Counted from the stretch's first letter, positions 17,009 to 26,105 are shown. The stretch is 64,000 nt of DNA from JASLDZ01 sp964242895 (GCA_964242895.1 CAXTBN010000002.1:1-64000); one strand, 5' to 3'. Notes: generated by a model from the letters alone, not told the origin. Numbers and translations are program-made.

Positions 17009-17899
17009 TCAGGCGGCGATCGAGAGTTGCCGGCGCACCAGCTTGCCGTAGGCGTCCATCATGGACAGGGAGATGTCTCCCGGCGTGAAGCGGTGCTCGC
17101 CGATCTCGCGCACGGGGGTCACCTCCGCCGCCGAACCCGTGAGGAAGCACTCGCCGAAGGTCGCCAGCTCGCCGGGCTGGATATGGCGCTCGATCACCTC
17201 CAACCCGGCGTCGCGCGCCAGCCCGATCACCGTCTGGCGCGTGATGCCGTTGAGGAAGCAGTCGGGCTCGGGGGTGTGCAGCGCGCCGTCGCGCACGAAG
17301 AACACGTTCGCGCCGGTCGCCTCCGCCACATAGCCCCGGTAGTCGAGCATCAGCGCGTCGGCGTAGCCCTTGGCTTCGGCGGCGTGCTTGGACAGGGTGG
17401 CGATCATGTACAGGCCGGCCGCCTTGGCCTCGAACGGCGCCGTCTCGGGCGCCGGGCGGCGGTAGATGGCGTGATCCAGCCGGATGCCGCGTTTCTTCTC
17501 CTCCACGTCGAAGTAGCTCGCCCACGGCCATACGGCGACGGCGCAGCGGATGCGCGCGCCCTGGGCGGCCACCGACAGCTGCTCCGATCCGCGCCAGACG
17601 AACGGGCGCATGTAGGCGGTCTCCAGACCCGAGCGGGCGATGCTCTCGTTGCAGACCCCGTCGATCTCGTCCTTCGAGAAGGGTATCTTCATGTCGAGGA
17701 GCTCGGCCGAGCGGAACAGGCGGTCGGTGTGGGTGCGCAGCTTGAAGACCTCGCCCTCGTAGATGCGCTGGCCTTCGAACACGCAGGAGCCGTAGTGGAG
17801 ACCGTGCGTCAGGACGTGGATCTTCGCTTCACGCCACGGCACGAATTCACCGTCCAGCCAGATCCAACCGTCACGCTGATCGAAGGGAACGAGGGCCAT
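17009..17899 (-). CDS. ilvE: Branched-chain amino acid aminotransferase
   Basis: A 296-aa fold-type IV PLP enzyme that transfers the amino group between glutamate and the keto acids of leucine, isoleucine and valine. Markers are IWLDGEFVPWREAKIHVLTH, GLHYGSCVFEGQRIYEG, the PLP-lysine region EAKAAGLYMIATLSKHAAEA, ALMLDYRGYVAEATGANVFF (with the conserved E and N), CFLNGITRQTVIGLA and GECFLTGSAAEVTPVREIG. The start MALVPFDQRDGW matches the family; a longer open frame upstream would run into the divergent MarR gene. The 78-bp spacer to that gene holds both promoters. Confidence 0.95.
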   Translation of the reverse strand: MALVPFDQRDGWIWLDGEFVPWREAKIHVLTHGLHYGSCVFEGQRIYEGEVFKLRTHTDRLFRSAELLDMKIPFSKDEIDGVCNESIARSGLETAYMRPFVWRGSEQLSVAAQGARIRCAVAVWPWASYFDVEEKKRGIRLDHAIYRRPAPETAPFEAKAAGLYMIATLSKHAAEAKGYADALMLDYRGYVAEATGANVFFVRDGALHTPEPDCFLNGITRQTVIGLARDAGLEVIERHIQPGELATFGECFLTGSAAEVTPVREIGEHRFTPGDISLSMMDAYGKLVRRQLSIAA

Positions 17900-17977
17900 T
17901 GGAACGATCTGTCCGGCGCCGCCCCGAGCGGGCAAGCTGATGCCCGACGATTTTGCACCCGGCGGGGCGGCGCGCAA

Positions 17978-18469
17978 GTGAGCGCGCGGCCCCTCGCCGC
18001 CGACGGCCGGTTGCTGCTCAGCGAGGCCGAGCTGGACGCCGCGCTCGAGCTGGCGGTCCTGGCCGAGGCGTCGCTGTGGGCCGTGGCCGACGCCGCGCTG
18101 GAGGCGGCCGAGCCGCGGCTCGGGCGAGGCCACTGGCGGCTGGCGTTCCTGCTGAAGCGCCGGCCCGGGCTGGGGGTTGGCGAGCTCGCGGCGTTGACGG
18201 GGCTGTCGAAACAGGGCGCGTCCAAGTCGCTGCGCGAGCTGGAGGCGGCGGGGCTCGTGGAGAAGGCGCTGGGGGAGGACGGGAGGCGTCGGCCCGCGGC
18301 GCTCTCGGGCGCGGGCCGCATCTGGGAGCGCACGGTGGGCGAGCGCATGCGCGCCGCCCTGGCCCGCGCCTATCGCACGGGCGGAATGGAGCACGCGGCG
18401 GGCGCGCGCCGCGTCTGGGCGGCGCTGGCCGGTGCGCGCGCCGCGCCCCGGCGCGAGGCGGACGCGTGA
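17978..18469 (+). CDS. MarR-family transcriptional regulator (PetP-like)
   Basis: A 163-aa winged-helix regulator. The core reads WRLAFLLKRRPGLGVGELAA, LTGLSKQGASKSLRELEAAG and LVEKALGEDGRRRPAALSG, giving the recognition helix and the charged wing. GTG start, followed at once by a Leu/Glu-rich dimerisation helix. It overlaps a downstream OmpR-type regulator (GTGA); this MarR-OmpR order matches the petP-petR pair of Rhodobacter, where PetR is the response regulator. The ligand and target genes are unknown, and the name is by synteny only. Confidence 0.82.
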   Translation: MSARPLAADGRLLLSEAELDAALELAVLAEASLWAVADAALEAAEPRLGRGHWRLAFLLKRRPGLGVGELAALTGLSKQGASKSLRELEAAGLVEKALGEDGRRRPAALSGAGRIWERTVGERMRAALARAYRTGGMEHAAGARRVWAALAGARAAPRREADA

Positions 18470-19140
18470 GCGGCCGCCACCTCCTGGTCGTCGACGACGA
18501 CGACCGCCTGCGGGCGCTGCTCAAGGAGTTCCTGTCCAGTCAGGGATTCCGCGTGACGACGGCGGCCGACGCGGCGGCGGCGAGACGGCTGCTGGAGCTG
18601 ATGGACTTCGACCTGCTGGTGCTCGACGTGATGATGCCCGGCGAGGACGGCTTCGCCTTCGCGCGATGGCTCCGCGGCCGCAGCGCCGCGCCCGTTCTGA
18701 TGTTGTCCGCGCGCGGGATGCCGGAAGACAGGATCGAAGGGCTGGCGGCGGGGGTGGACGATTACCTGTCCAAGCCGTTCGAGCCGCAGGAGCTGGTGCT
18801 GCGCATCGAGGCGATCCTGCGCCGCGCGGGCGCCGCGCCCGCCAAACCGGAGGCGCTGCGCTTCGGCGCCTTCAGCTTCGATCCAGGCCGTGGAGAACTG
18901 CAACGCGACGGCGCGCCTGTGCGCCTGACGGAGGGCGAGGCCGCGCTGCTCAAGCGCCTCGCCCAGACGCCCAACGCCCCAGTGGACCGGCTCGACCTGC
19001 CCGGCGGCGGTGACGACGGCATGGGCCGCGCAGTGGACATCCAGGTCACCCGCCTGCGCCGCAAGCTCGAGGACGACCCCAAGAACCCCCGCTGGCTGCA
19101 GACCGTGCGCGGCCGCGGCTACATGCTGGCCCCCGAATGA
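18466..19140 (+). CDS. OmpR/PhoB-family response regulator (PetR-like)
   Basis: A 224-aa two-component regulator. The receiver begins HLLVVDDDDRLRALL, with phospho-acceptor D54 in DLLVLDVMMPGEDGF, the conserved serine in LMLSARGM and the lysine in DYLSKPFEPQEL. A winged-helix DNA-binding domain covers about 125-224 (RLTEGEAALLKRLAQ, DIQVTRLRRKLEDDPKNPRW, TVRGRGYMLAP). The loop before the recognition helix is rich in glycine and lacks the usual ExL...VW pattern. GTG start overlapping the MarR stop; stop overlapping the kinase start (ATGA), so the three genes form one coupled operon. Confidence 0.93.
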   Translation: MSGRHLLVVDDDDRLRALLKEFLSSQGFRVTTAADAAAARRLLELMDFDLLVLDVMMPGEDGFAFARWLRGRSAAPVLMLSARGMPEDRIEGLAAGVDDYLSKPFEPQELVLRIEAILRRAGAAPAKPEALRFGAFSFDPGRGELQRDGAPVRLTEGEAALLKRLAQTPNAPVDRLDLPGGGDDGMGRAVDIQVTRLRRKLEDDPKNPRWLQTVRGRGYMLAPE

Positions 19141-20501
19141 CGTCCGGACCCTCCGCCTGGCTGCACCCGCGCTTGTGGGCCCCGGTGGGGCGGCGACTGG
19201 CCAAGCGCTGGCTGCCGCGCACCCTGTTCGCGCGCTCGGTGCTGATCATCATCCTGCCGGTGCTGGTGATGCAGGCGGCGGTCGGTTGGGGCTTCTTCGA
19301 GGCGCACTGGCGCACGGTGACCCGCCAGCTGAGTGAGAGCCTCGCGGGGGACGTGGCCTGGACAACGTCGCTGTACGAGCGCGATCCCTCGCCGCCCGCC
19401 TACGCGGCGCTCGTCGAGCGGGCGGAGCGCTCGCAGGGACTGTCCGTCGCCTTCCAGCCCGGCCGGACGCTGCCGACGAACCGCCGCGGAGCCTGGCTGG
19501 CGCTGGACGGCGCGTTGCGCGAGGCGATCGACGAACGGGTGCGCGAGCCCGTGTGGATCGACACCACCCGCTACCCCGCCTACGTCGACATCCGCGTGGC
19601 CGTGCCCGGCGGCGTGCTGCGGTTCCTGGCGCCGCGCGAGCGCGCCTTCGCCACGCGCGGCAACGTCTTCCTGTTATGGCTCACGGGGGCGACCCTGCTG
19701 TTGTCGGCGGTGGCGGTGGCCTTCATTCGCAATCAGGTGCGCGCCATCGAGCGGCTGGCGGAGGCGGCGGACGCCTTCGGGCGCGGCCAGGACTCGCCCG
19801 CCTTCAAGCCGCACGGCGCGCGCGAGGTCCGCATGGCGGCGGAGGCGTTCCTGGCCATGCGCGCGCGCATCCGCCGCCACATCGACCAGCGCACCGCCAT
19901 GCTGGCCAGCGTCAGCCATGACCTGCGCACGCCGCTGACCCGTCTGAAGCTGCAGGCCGCCATGGCCCCGCCCTCGCCGCGCATCGAGGAGATCAAGCGC
20001 GACATCGTCGACATGGAGCAGATGATCGACGAGTACCTCGCCTTCGCGCGCGGCCAAGCCGGCGAGGACGTGGCCGACGCTTCGGTGGGGGCCATCCTGG
20101 CGGAGGTCGGCGCCGACGCGCGGCGGACAGGCGCGGCCGTCGCGGTGGACGCCGACCCGGGCCTGACGGCCTCGCTGCGGCCGAAAGCGTTCAAGCGCGC
20201 CCTCGCCAACCTGGTGAACAACGCCGCGGCCCATGGCGAGCACGTCCAGGTGGCCGCCCGCCGCACGCCGTTCGGCGGCCTGGAGGTGTGCGTCGACGAC
20301 GACGGCCCCGGCATTCCGCCCGAGCGCTACGAGGAGGCCTTCCGCCCCTTCGCCCGGCTGGACGAGTCCCGCCAGAACGCCAAGGGCGTGGGCCTCGGCC
20401 TCGCCATCGCTCGTGACGTCGCCCGCGGCCACGGCGGCGAGGTGGAGCTGAGCCCGAGTCCGCTGGGCGGCCTGCGCGCCGTGGTGCGCCTGCCCGGTTG
20501 A
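19137..20501 (+). CDS. Sensor histidine kinase (EnvZ-like)
   Basis: A 454-aa inner-membrane kinase expected to phosphorylate the coupled regulator upstream. Transmembrane segments lie near residues 31-53 and 175-197, framing a periplasmic sensor of about 120 residues. A HAMP domain follows (RNQVRAIERLAEAADAFGRG). The H-box is MLASVSHDLRTPLTRLKLQ with H261, and the ATPase domain shows NLVNNAAAHGE (N-box), VDDDGPGIPPE (G1) and NAKGVGLGLAIARDV (G2). The signal is unknown. It ends 11 bp from the convergent glycosyltransferase gene, with a run of nine Gs between. Confidence 0.95.
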   Translation: MTSGPSAWLHPRLWAPVGRRLAKRWLPRTLFARSVLIIILPVLVMQAAVGWGFFEAHWRTVTRQLSESLAGDVAWTTSLYERDPSPPAYAALVERAERSQGLSVAFQPGRTLPTNRRGAWLALDGALREAIDERVREPVWIDTTRYPAYVDIRVAVPGGVLRFLAPRERAFATRGNVFLLWLTGATLLLSAVAVAFIRNQVRAIERLAEAADAFGRGQDSPAFKPHGAREVRMAAEAFLAMRARIRRHIDQRTAMLASVSHDLRTPLTRLKLQAAMAPPSPRIEEIKRDIVDMEQMIDEYLAFARGQAGEDVADASVGAILAEVGADARRTGAAVAVDADPGLTASLRPKAFKRALANLVNNAAAHGEHVQVAARRTPFGGLEVCVDDDGPGIPPERYEEAFRPFARLDESRQNAKGVGLGLAIARDVARGHGGEVELSPSPLGGLRAVVRLPG

Positions 20502-20512
20502 GAGGGGGGGGG

Positions 20513-22585
20513 CTAGAGCAGCATCGGCCCGACCGTCGCGTCCAGCCAAGCGGCGTCGAACACCTGCGGCCAGTCGGCGTTGGCCGGCAGCAGCGCGCAG
20601 GCGGCGCGGGCGTCGAAATCCTCGACGCGCGCGACAGCCGCCTCGATCGCCGCGATCACGGCGGGCAGGGTGGGCTCGCAAGGGACGATGTTGTCGCTGA
20701 AAGCGGCGTACCAGTCGGCCGGGCGGTTCGAGAAGGTGTTGGTCACCACCATGGCGCCCGTGGTGGCGAACTCGAACGGGATCACGCTGGGGTGCGGCGC
20801 GTACATGAGGCTGACGCCCAGATCGAGCTGGCGCACGAAGCCGGTGTAGGCCTCCTCTGTCATCTTGGGGACGAACTCGAGCCGCCGCCCGCCGCCCAGC
20901 TCCACCGGCGGCATCGGTGCGAGGCAGCCGAGGCCCGTGAAGCTCCAGCGCTCGTCGAACACGCCGCGCGCGCACAGCTCCTTAAGCGCCAGCTCGGCCA
21001 ACTCGTAGAGGTTGCGCGAGGCGTGGCCCTCCGGCCGGGCGTAGACGGCGCAGGTGCGGCTGCGGCGGGTGCGCATGTCCGAGGCGCTCTGGCTCGGCAG
21101 GCGATTGATGACGTGCTCGAAGGTGGCGTAGTCGCGCCCCTCCTCGGCGGCCGGCGCGCCCTTGAACAGGCCCAGGCGCTCGGCGGCGAAGTGGTCACGC
21201 AGCACGCGGCTGTTGAAGACCGGGTAGCTCGGCAGCTCGTAGGCCCAGTCGGTGACGGCGCGCACGGCGCCGTAGTCGTGGAAGATCGGCTCGTACTCCT
21301 GCACCAGGCTGATCACGCGCGGCTCGTCGGTGAGGGCGGCCAGCGGCGAGGCGAAGATCACGTCCCATGAGGAGTAGGCCAGGAATCGGTCACGCGGCCC
21401 GATCTCCAGGTGGTCGAGCTCCTGGCGCGACCGCACCTCCAGGTCCGCGAAGGCGCGGCGCAGGCGCGGGTTGGAGGTGCGCCACAGGAAGTACTCGCGG
21501 TTCGCGCGGCCCTCCTCCAGCGTGATGACGGACAGGCGCAAGGCCCGCTCGGCGCACCAGCCCTTCAGCGCCGCCACCAGCTCGAAGCAGGCGCGGAACC
21601 CGCCGAAGGAGATGTCGGGGTTCAGGCGTGGCAGCACCACCCACAGGGTGCGCGGCCGTCCCTCCACGACGCGGCAGGGCGTGGGCGCGAGGCGGCCGGC
21701 CAGGGCGCGGGAGCGCTCCAGGAGCGTCGGCTCGGTCACACCCGGGAGCGCGTCCTCCAGCGCCGCTGAGAGGTCGAACTTGGGCAGCCGGCCCTCGGCG
21801 CGGCCCGTGACCACGTAGTGGTGGAAGCCGCACAGGATGCGTCCGGCCGCCACGCCCTCGCGCACGTCGGCGTAGTAGGCGGTGTACCAGCTCTCCGAGA
21901 ACCGCGGGTTGGGTGAGTAGCCCTTGCGCAGGCCGGTCCGCAGGTAGTGGTCGAAGGGGTCGACCCAGTCGGCCTTGGACTCCTCCCGCGACAGATAGGT
22001 GTCGAAGTAGAAGTCCTCGTCGAACTCGGCGCGGATCATCTCGTGCACGGCGAACGCCGCGCCGCGCCGCGCCGCCTTGCCGCTCGCCGGGCGCAGGCGG
22101 CGGCCGAGGGTGCGGGCGTAGTCGAGCGGCGTCAGGTGCGGGAAGTGGCGCAGGAACAGCTGCGCCTCCGGATCGCCCTCCAGGTAGGCCTCGGGCTCGA
22201 AGGCGTCGGCGTCCGGCTCCGGCGCGGGCTCGCCGAGAAGGTCGGCGCGCGCCTGGTGCGCGTAGGTGGGCAGCCGCCCCTCGCGCCAGCCGACGGCGAC
22301 GAAATGGTACAGGGCCGAAGGGGCTTGGCCCGTGGCGATGGCCTCCTCCACGTCGGGGTGGGCGCGGCGGTACCAGTCCTCTTCGAACAGGGCGTTGGCG
22401 TCGAGCCGCGCGTAGGCGGGCTCCGACAGGTACAGCGCCATGGGATCGGCGGGGTCCGGCCAGGCCGCGTACTCCGGCCGCTCCGCCTTCAGCGCCCGCA
22501 GGAACACGCCTGCGTCGAAGGCGCGGGCGAAGTCGCCGCCCGCCTTGCCGATGTCGAATGCGCCCGCGTCGCCGTCCGCCGCCAT
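20513..22585 (-). CDS. WsaF-like glycosyltransferase with N-terminal repeats
   Basis: A 690-aa predicted cytoplasmic protein. The C-terminal two thirds resemble the WsaF-type rhamnosyltransferases of surface-glycan synthesis: RTLWVVLPRLNPDISFGGFR, SLVQEYEPIFHDYGA, PVFNSRVLRDHF, CAVYARPEGHASRNLYELAE and the sugar-nucleotide pocket APHPSVIPFEFATTGAMVVT. The N-terminal 250 residues contain diverged repeats of the form FDExxYxxxYxDVxxAxxxG...HYxxxGxxEGRLP (near 60-105, 190-235 and 235-275), often found in glycosyltransferases of O-antigen and capsule. Start set at MAADGDAG because GAGGAGG precedes it with good spacing; a Met 17 codons upstream is weaker. Divergent from the acyl-ligase gene. Confidence 0.82.
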   Translation of the reverse strand: MAADGDAGAFDIGKAGGDFARAFDAGVFLRALKAERPEYAAWPDPADPMALYLSEPAYARLDANALFEEDWYRRAHPDVEEAIATGQAPSALYHFVAVGWREGRLPTYAHQARADLLGEPAPEPDADAFEPEAYLEGDPEAQLFLRHFPHLTPLDYARTLGRRLRPASGKAARRGAAFAVHEMIRAEFDEDFYFDTYLSREESKADWVDPFDHYLRTGLRKGYSPNPRFSESWYTAYYADVREGVAAGRILCGFHHYVVTGRAEGRLPKFDLSAALEDALPGVTEPTLLERSRALAGRLAPTPCRVVEGRPRTLWVVLPRLNPDISFGGFRACFELVAALKGWCAERALRLSVITLEEGRANREYFLWRTSNPRLRRAFADLEVRSRQELDHLEIGPRDRFLAYSSWDVIFASPLAALTDEPRVISLVQEYEPIFHDYGAVRAVTDWAYELPSYPVFNSRVLRDHFAAERLGLFKGAPAAEEGRDYATFEHVINRLPSQSASDMRTRRSRTCAVYARPEGHASRNLYELAELALKELCARGVFDERWSFTGLGCLAPMPPVELGGGRRLEFVPKMTEEAYTGFVRQLDLGVSLMYAPHPSVIPFEFATTGAMVVTNTFSNRPADWYAAFSDNIVPCEPTLPAVIAAIEAAVARVEDFDARAACALLPANADWPQVFDAAWLDATVGPMLL

Positions 22586-22632
22586 GTGAGCCTCCTCGTG
22601 CAGCGGACGCAGAGGTTGTGCGACCGCGTTCA

Positions 22633-22647
22633 ACAACTGTTAGTTGT
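22633..22647. promoter_or_regulatory. Dyad operator-like element in the divergent promoter
   Basis: Inverted repeat ACAACT-GTT-AGTTGT in the 107-bp spacer between the glycosyltransferase and acyl-ligase genes. It is AT-rich in a ~72% GC setting, which favours a regulator binding site shared by both genes. The regulator is unknown. Confidence 0.45.
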
Positions 22648-22692
22648 ATCGGCCGAACATGGTGCACGAATGGTTTACGCGGGATCGCACCC

Positions 22693-24687
22693 ATGGACGA
22701 CGCGGGCTCCTCCACCTTCCTCCGCCGGCTGGCCGACCATGCCCGGGAGACGCCGCACCGGACGGCGCTCGTGCTCTACGAGGGCGAGAGCTTCCGCCTG
22801 TGGAGCTACGCCGACCTATGGGTCCGAGTTCTCCGCTGGGGCGAGCGGTGGGCGGAGGCGGCGGGGCCGGACCGCGCGGGTCGCGTGGCTTTCGTCGTGC
22901 TGCCGCACGGGATCGAGCTCTACGCCGCGTTCATAGGGGCCATGGCGGCGGGGCTCGTCCCGTCCATGCTGCCGACCCCGCAGGTGCGCCAGGAGCGCGA
23001 CGCCTGGGCCAAGGCGCAGGGCCAGGTGATCGCCCGAGCGCGCCCGGCGGCGATCGTCGCCGGTGCGGCCGAGCACCGCGCCCTGGGCGCGCAGGCCGGC
23101 GTCGCCGCCGTGCTCGAGCCCGAGCCCTTCCGCCCGGCCTCGCCCCGCTTCCGCCCGGCCGAGCCGGCGACCGGCGACGCGGCCATCCTGCAGCACAGCT
23201 CGGGAACCACGGGGCTGAAGAAAGGCGTGGTGCTCTCGTTCGGCCAGATCGACCGCCATGTCGGCATGGTGGCCGAGGCGCTCGGGGCGACGGGGGACGA
23301 CGTATGGGCGAGCTGGCTGCCGCTGTACCACGACATGGGCTTGGTGGCCGCCCTGCTCACACCGCTCAGCCTGGGCGCGGGCGTCGCGGCGCTAGACCCG
23401 TTCGCCTGGGTCGGCGACCCGATGAGCTTCTTCCGCGTCGTCGCCCGGCACCGCGCGACTCTGGCGTGGGCTCCCAACTTCGCCTTCGCGCATTGGGTGC
23501 GCACGCGCGGCGACCATCCCGCCGTGGACGCCTCCAGCCTACGGGCGCTGATCGACTGCTCCGAGCCCTGCCGGCCGGAGACGCTGGCGCGTTTCTCCGC
23601 CGCGTTTGAGGATTGCGGGATCACGCCGGAGCGGCTGGCCTGCTGCTACGGCATGGCCGAGGTTGTGTTCGCCGCCACCCAGACGCCTCCCGGCCGCGCG
23701 CCCCGCACGCTGTCGCTCGACGCCGAGGCGCTGGAGACGGGTCGCCGCGCGGCCCCCGCCCGCGCCGGGCGGCGCGCCCGCGCCCTGCTCTCCTGCGGCC
23801 CGCCGCTCCCGGGTGTGCGCTTGCGCATCGACGCACCGGAGGGCTCGGCGGGCGAGATCCTGGTGAAGAGCCCCACGCGCATGAGCGGCTACCACGCCGA
23901 CGCGCCCGACGCCGGCGCCCTCGCCGGCGGCTGGCGGCGCACGGGCGACGTGGGTCTGATCGACGGCGGCGAGCTGTTCGTCTGCGGTCGGATCAAGGAG
24001 CTCCTGATCGTCCACGGCCGCAACCTGTACGCGGGCGACATCGAGGCCGTGGTCTCCGCGCTTCCGGGCGTGAAGCCCGGCCGCGCCGTGGCGCTCGGTC
24101 TGCCGGACGAGGAGACCGGCACGGAGGAGCTGGCTTTGATGGTCGAAGCAGTTCCCGGCTCCGACCCGCGCGGGCTGGAGGCGGTGGTCCGCGAGGGCGT
24201 TCGAGGGGCTTTCGGCGTCTCGCCGCGCCATGTGACGGTGGCCGCGCCGGGCGCCCTGGCCAAATCCACCGCCGGCAAGATGAGCCGCGCGGACAACCTC
24301 GCCAAGCTGAAGGCGCTGTTGGCGGAGCGGAGCGCGCCACCCGCGCCGGAAGCGCCGGTGCGGGATACCGACGAGCGCGCTTCGGAGCCGCCGGAGAGCG
24401 AAGCGTCACCGATCGCGCCGCTCCTCCGGGCCCCTGACCTTCGCCCGGCTGACCCGCTCGCCCTCGTCGCCCGCGCGCTGGCCGAGTGCTTCGGCGCGGA
24501 CGCGGGGCAGGTGGAGGCCGCCACCGCGCCCGACCACGTGCCCGGCTGGGACAGCCTGGGCCACACAGTCCTGCTGCTCCGCCTGGAGGCGCTCGCCGGC
24601 GTCCGCTTCGGCGAGGCCGCCGCCGAGGCGCGCACCGCCGGCGACCTCGCCGCCCTGATCCCCGACCTTGAGAAGGCCGCCGCATGA
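22693..24687 (+). CDS. Fatty-acyl-AMP ligase fused to an acyl carrier domain
   Basis: A 664-aa bimodular protein. Residues 1-560 are an adenylate-forming enzyme: A3 core AILQHSSGTTGLKKGVV (about 164-180), SWLPLYHDMGLVAALLTPLS, which is the HDMG form typical of fatty-acyl-AMP ligases, CCYGMAEVVFAATQT, the WRRTGDVGLIDGGELFVCGR hinge and KSTAGKMSR with the catalytic lysine. After a linker rich in P, E and S, an acyl carrier domain ends the protein, with VPGWDSLGHT placing the phosphopantetheine serine at about 621. It would activate a fatty acid with ATP and load it on its own carrier. No signal peptide. Overlaps the next gene by ATGA. The chain length is unknown. Confidence 0.87.
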   Translation: MDDAGSSTFLRRLADHARETPHRTALVLYEGESFRLWSYADLWVRVLRWGERWAEAAGPDRAGRVAFVVLPHGIELYAAFIGAMAAGLVPSMLPTPQVRQERDAWAKAQGQVIARARPAAIVAGAAEHRALGAQAGVAAVLEPEPFRPASPRFRPAEPATGDAAILQHSSGTTGLKKGVVLSFGQIDRHVGMVAEALGATGDDVWASWLPLYHDMGLVAALLTPLSLGAGVAALDPFAWVGDPMSFFRVVARHRATLAWAPNFAFAHWVRTRGDHPAVDASSLRALIDCSEPCRPETLARFSAAFEDCGITPERLACCYGMAEVVFAATQTPPGRAPRTLSLDAEALETGRRAAPARAGRRARALLSCGPPLPGVRLRIDAPEGSAGEILVKSPTRMSGYHADAPDAGALAGGWRRTGDVGLIDGGELFVCGRIKELLIVHGRNLYAGDIEAVVSALPGVKPGRAVALGLPDEETGTEELALMVEAVPGSDPRGLEAVVREGVRGAFGVSPRHVTVAAPGALAKSTAGKMSRADNLAKLKALLAERSAPPAPEAPVRDTDERASEPPESEASPIAPLLRAPDLRPADPLALVARALAECFGADAGQVEAATAPDHVPGWDSLGHTVLLLRLEALAGVRFGEAAAEARTAGDLAALIPDLEKAAA

Positions 24688-26105
24688 CCCTCGACCTCTC
24701 CGGCCGGCTCGAGCCCGCGGTCGGCCGTGACGGCCGCCTGTTCGTCGATAAGACGCCCGAGGCCGACGTGCGCGGCCTCTACGCGGAGCCCTGGACCGAC
24801 GACGCACGCCTCGCACGCTCCTGGCGCACGCACGTCGGCCGCCTCGCCGCCCTGGCCCGCGAGATCGGCGCGCGGCTGCTGGTGGTCGTCCCTCCGGACG
24901 CCCACGCGGTCCACGACGACGCCTTGCCGGACGGGTTCGCCTACGCCCGCCCGTCCGTGCTCGACCGCTTCGCCGCCATGTTCGGCGAGGAGGTGGAGGT
25001 GCTCGACCTGCGCGAGCCTATGCGGAGCTTGCACGGCGTGATCGACCCGTGGCGGCGCACGGACAGCCACTGGTCCGCCCCGGGCGCCTACGCCGGCTAT
25101 CGCGCGGTGATGGAGCGCCTGGCCCCGCTCCGCCCGCATGTGGTGCAGCCGGAGGAGTTCGGCCTGGACTGGCGCGAGGAGGCCGGCGACCTGGGCGCTG
25201 TCTGCGAGCCGCCCGTGCGCGGCGAAGTCCCGACCGTGCACCTCGATGCACCGCGCGCGCGGGTCGCCGCCGACCTGTGCAACCACCGTCGCCAGATGAT
25301 CAAGACGACGGAGGTGGACGATCCGGCGCTCCCCTCGGCCGTGCTGTTGCGCGACAGCTTCGCCACCGAGATGGCGCCGTTCCTGGCCGAGAGCTTCCGC
25401 CGCTGCGTGATGGTGGGGGCCGGCGCGCGCAGCTTCCTCGACCTCGTGCGCGAGGAGCGGCCCGACGTCATCCTGGTGGAGCGCTGCGAGCGCGCCCTCC
25501 CGCAAGGTGTGATCGACTGGGACCTGCTCGGCTGGCGCGAGCACTGGCCCTCCCCCGGCGACGGCGAGCGCGAGCCCGACGCCGCCCGCGCCGAGCGCGA
25601 CGCCGCCCGCGCGCTGGACGCCGGCGACATCGCCGCCGCCGCCGCTCGAGCCGCCGACGCTTGCGCGCTCGGTGCGACGCCCGACCGCCGTCACCTGCTC
25701 GGCCGCGCACTGCTGGCCGCCGGCCGCGACGTCGAGGCCGCCGCCGCCGTCGAGTTGGCGCTGTCCGCCGAGCCGGGGCGGTGGAGCTTCGTCATGCACC
25801 TGGGGATCGCGCGTCTGCGCCAGGGCCGCACGGCCGAGGCGCGCGACCTGTTCGGCCGCGCCTGCGCGCTCTCGCCGTGGCGGCCGTTCGGCTTCGAACA
25901 CTTCGGCTACGCCTCCCTGGCGCTGGGCGAGTTCGCCGCCGCGCGCGCCGCGCTGGAGGAGGCGGTGCGCCTCGGGCCGGAGCTGATCGGCTCGTGGACC
26001 TGGCTCCTGCGCACCCTGGAGGCGCAGGGCGACGCACCGGCGCTCGCCGCGGCGCGCGAGGCGGCCGCGGGCGCGCCTGTGGACATCCCCGACCTCGCGG
26101 CGTAG
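24684..26105 (+). CDS. AlgX/AlgJ-like SGNH acyltransferase domain with TPR repeats
   Basis: A 473-aa protein. Residues 1-280 resemble the alginate O-acetyltransferase domain: RLFVDKTPEADVRGLY, ARLLVVVPPDAHAVHDD, the catalytic pair in WRRTDSHWSAPGAYAGYR (D127, H129) and the nucleophile in AVLLRDSFATEM (S225). Residues 300-473 are TPR-like helical repeats (LLGRALLAAGRDVEAAAAVE, MHLGIARLRQGRTAEARDLF, FGYASLALGEFAAARAALEE). AlgX and AlgJ are periplasmic, but no signal peptide or membrane segment is visible here and no MBOAT partner (AlgI) is nearby. Coupled by ATGA to the acyl-ligase/carrier gene, it could take an acyl group from that carrier to a sugar or protein; this is inference. Confidence 0.8.
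   Translation: MTLDLSGRLEPAVGRDGRLFVDKTPEADVRGLYAEPWTDDARLARSWRTHVGRLAALAREIGARLLVVVPPDAHAVHDDALPDGFAYARPSVLDRFAAMFGEEVEVLDLREPMRSLHGVIDPWRRTDSHWSAPGAYAGYRAVMERLAPLRPHVVQPEEFGLDWREEAGDLGAVCEPPVRGEVPTVHLDAPRARVAADLCNHRRQMIKTTEVDDPALPSAVLLRDSFATEMAPFLAESFRRCVMVGAGARSFLDLVREERPDVILVERCERALPQGVIDWDLLGWREHWPSPGDGEREPDAARAERDAARALDAGDIAAAAARAADACALGATPDRRHLLGRALLAAGRDVEAAAAVELALSAEPGRWSFVMHLGIARLRQGRTAEARDLFGRACALSPWRPFGFEHFGYASLALGEFAAARAALEEAVRLGPELIGSWTWLLRTLEAQGDAPALAAAREAAAGAPVDIPDLAA

Noticed and set aside
20504..20512. A run of nine Gs between the histidine kinase and glycosyltransferase genes, as a phase-variation tract
   Set aside because: It lies between two convergent stop codons and outside any promoter, so slippage would not alter a reading frame.
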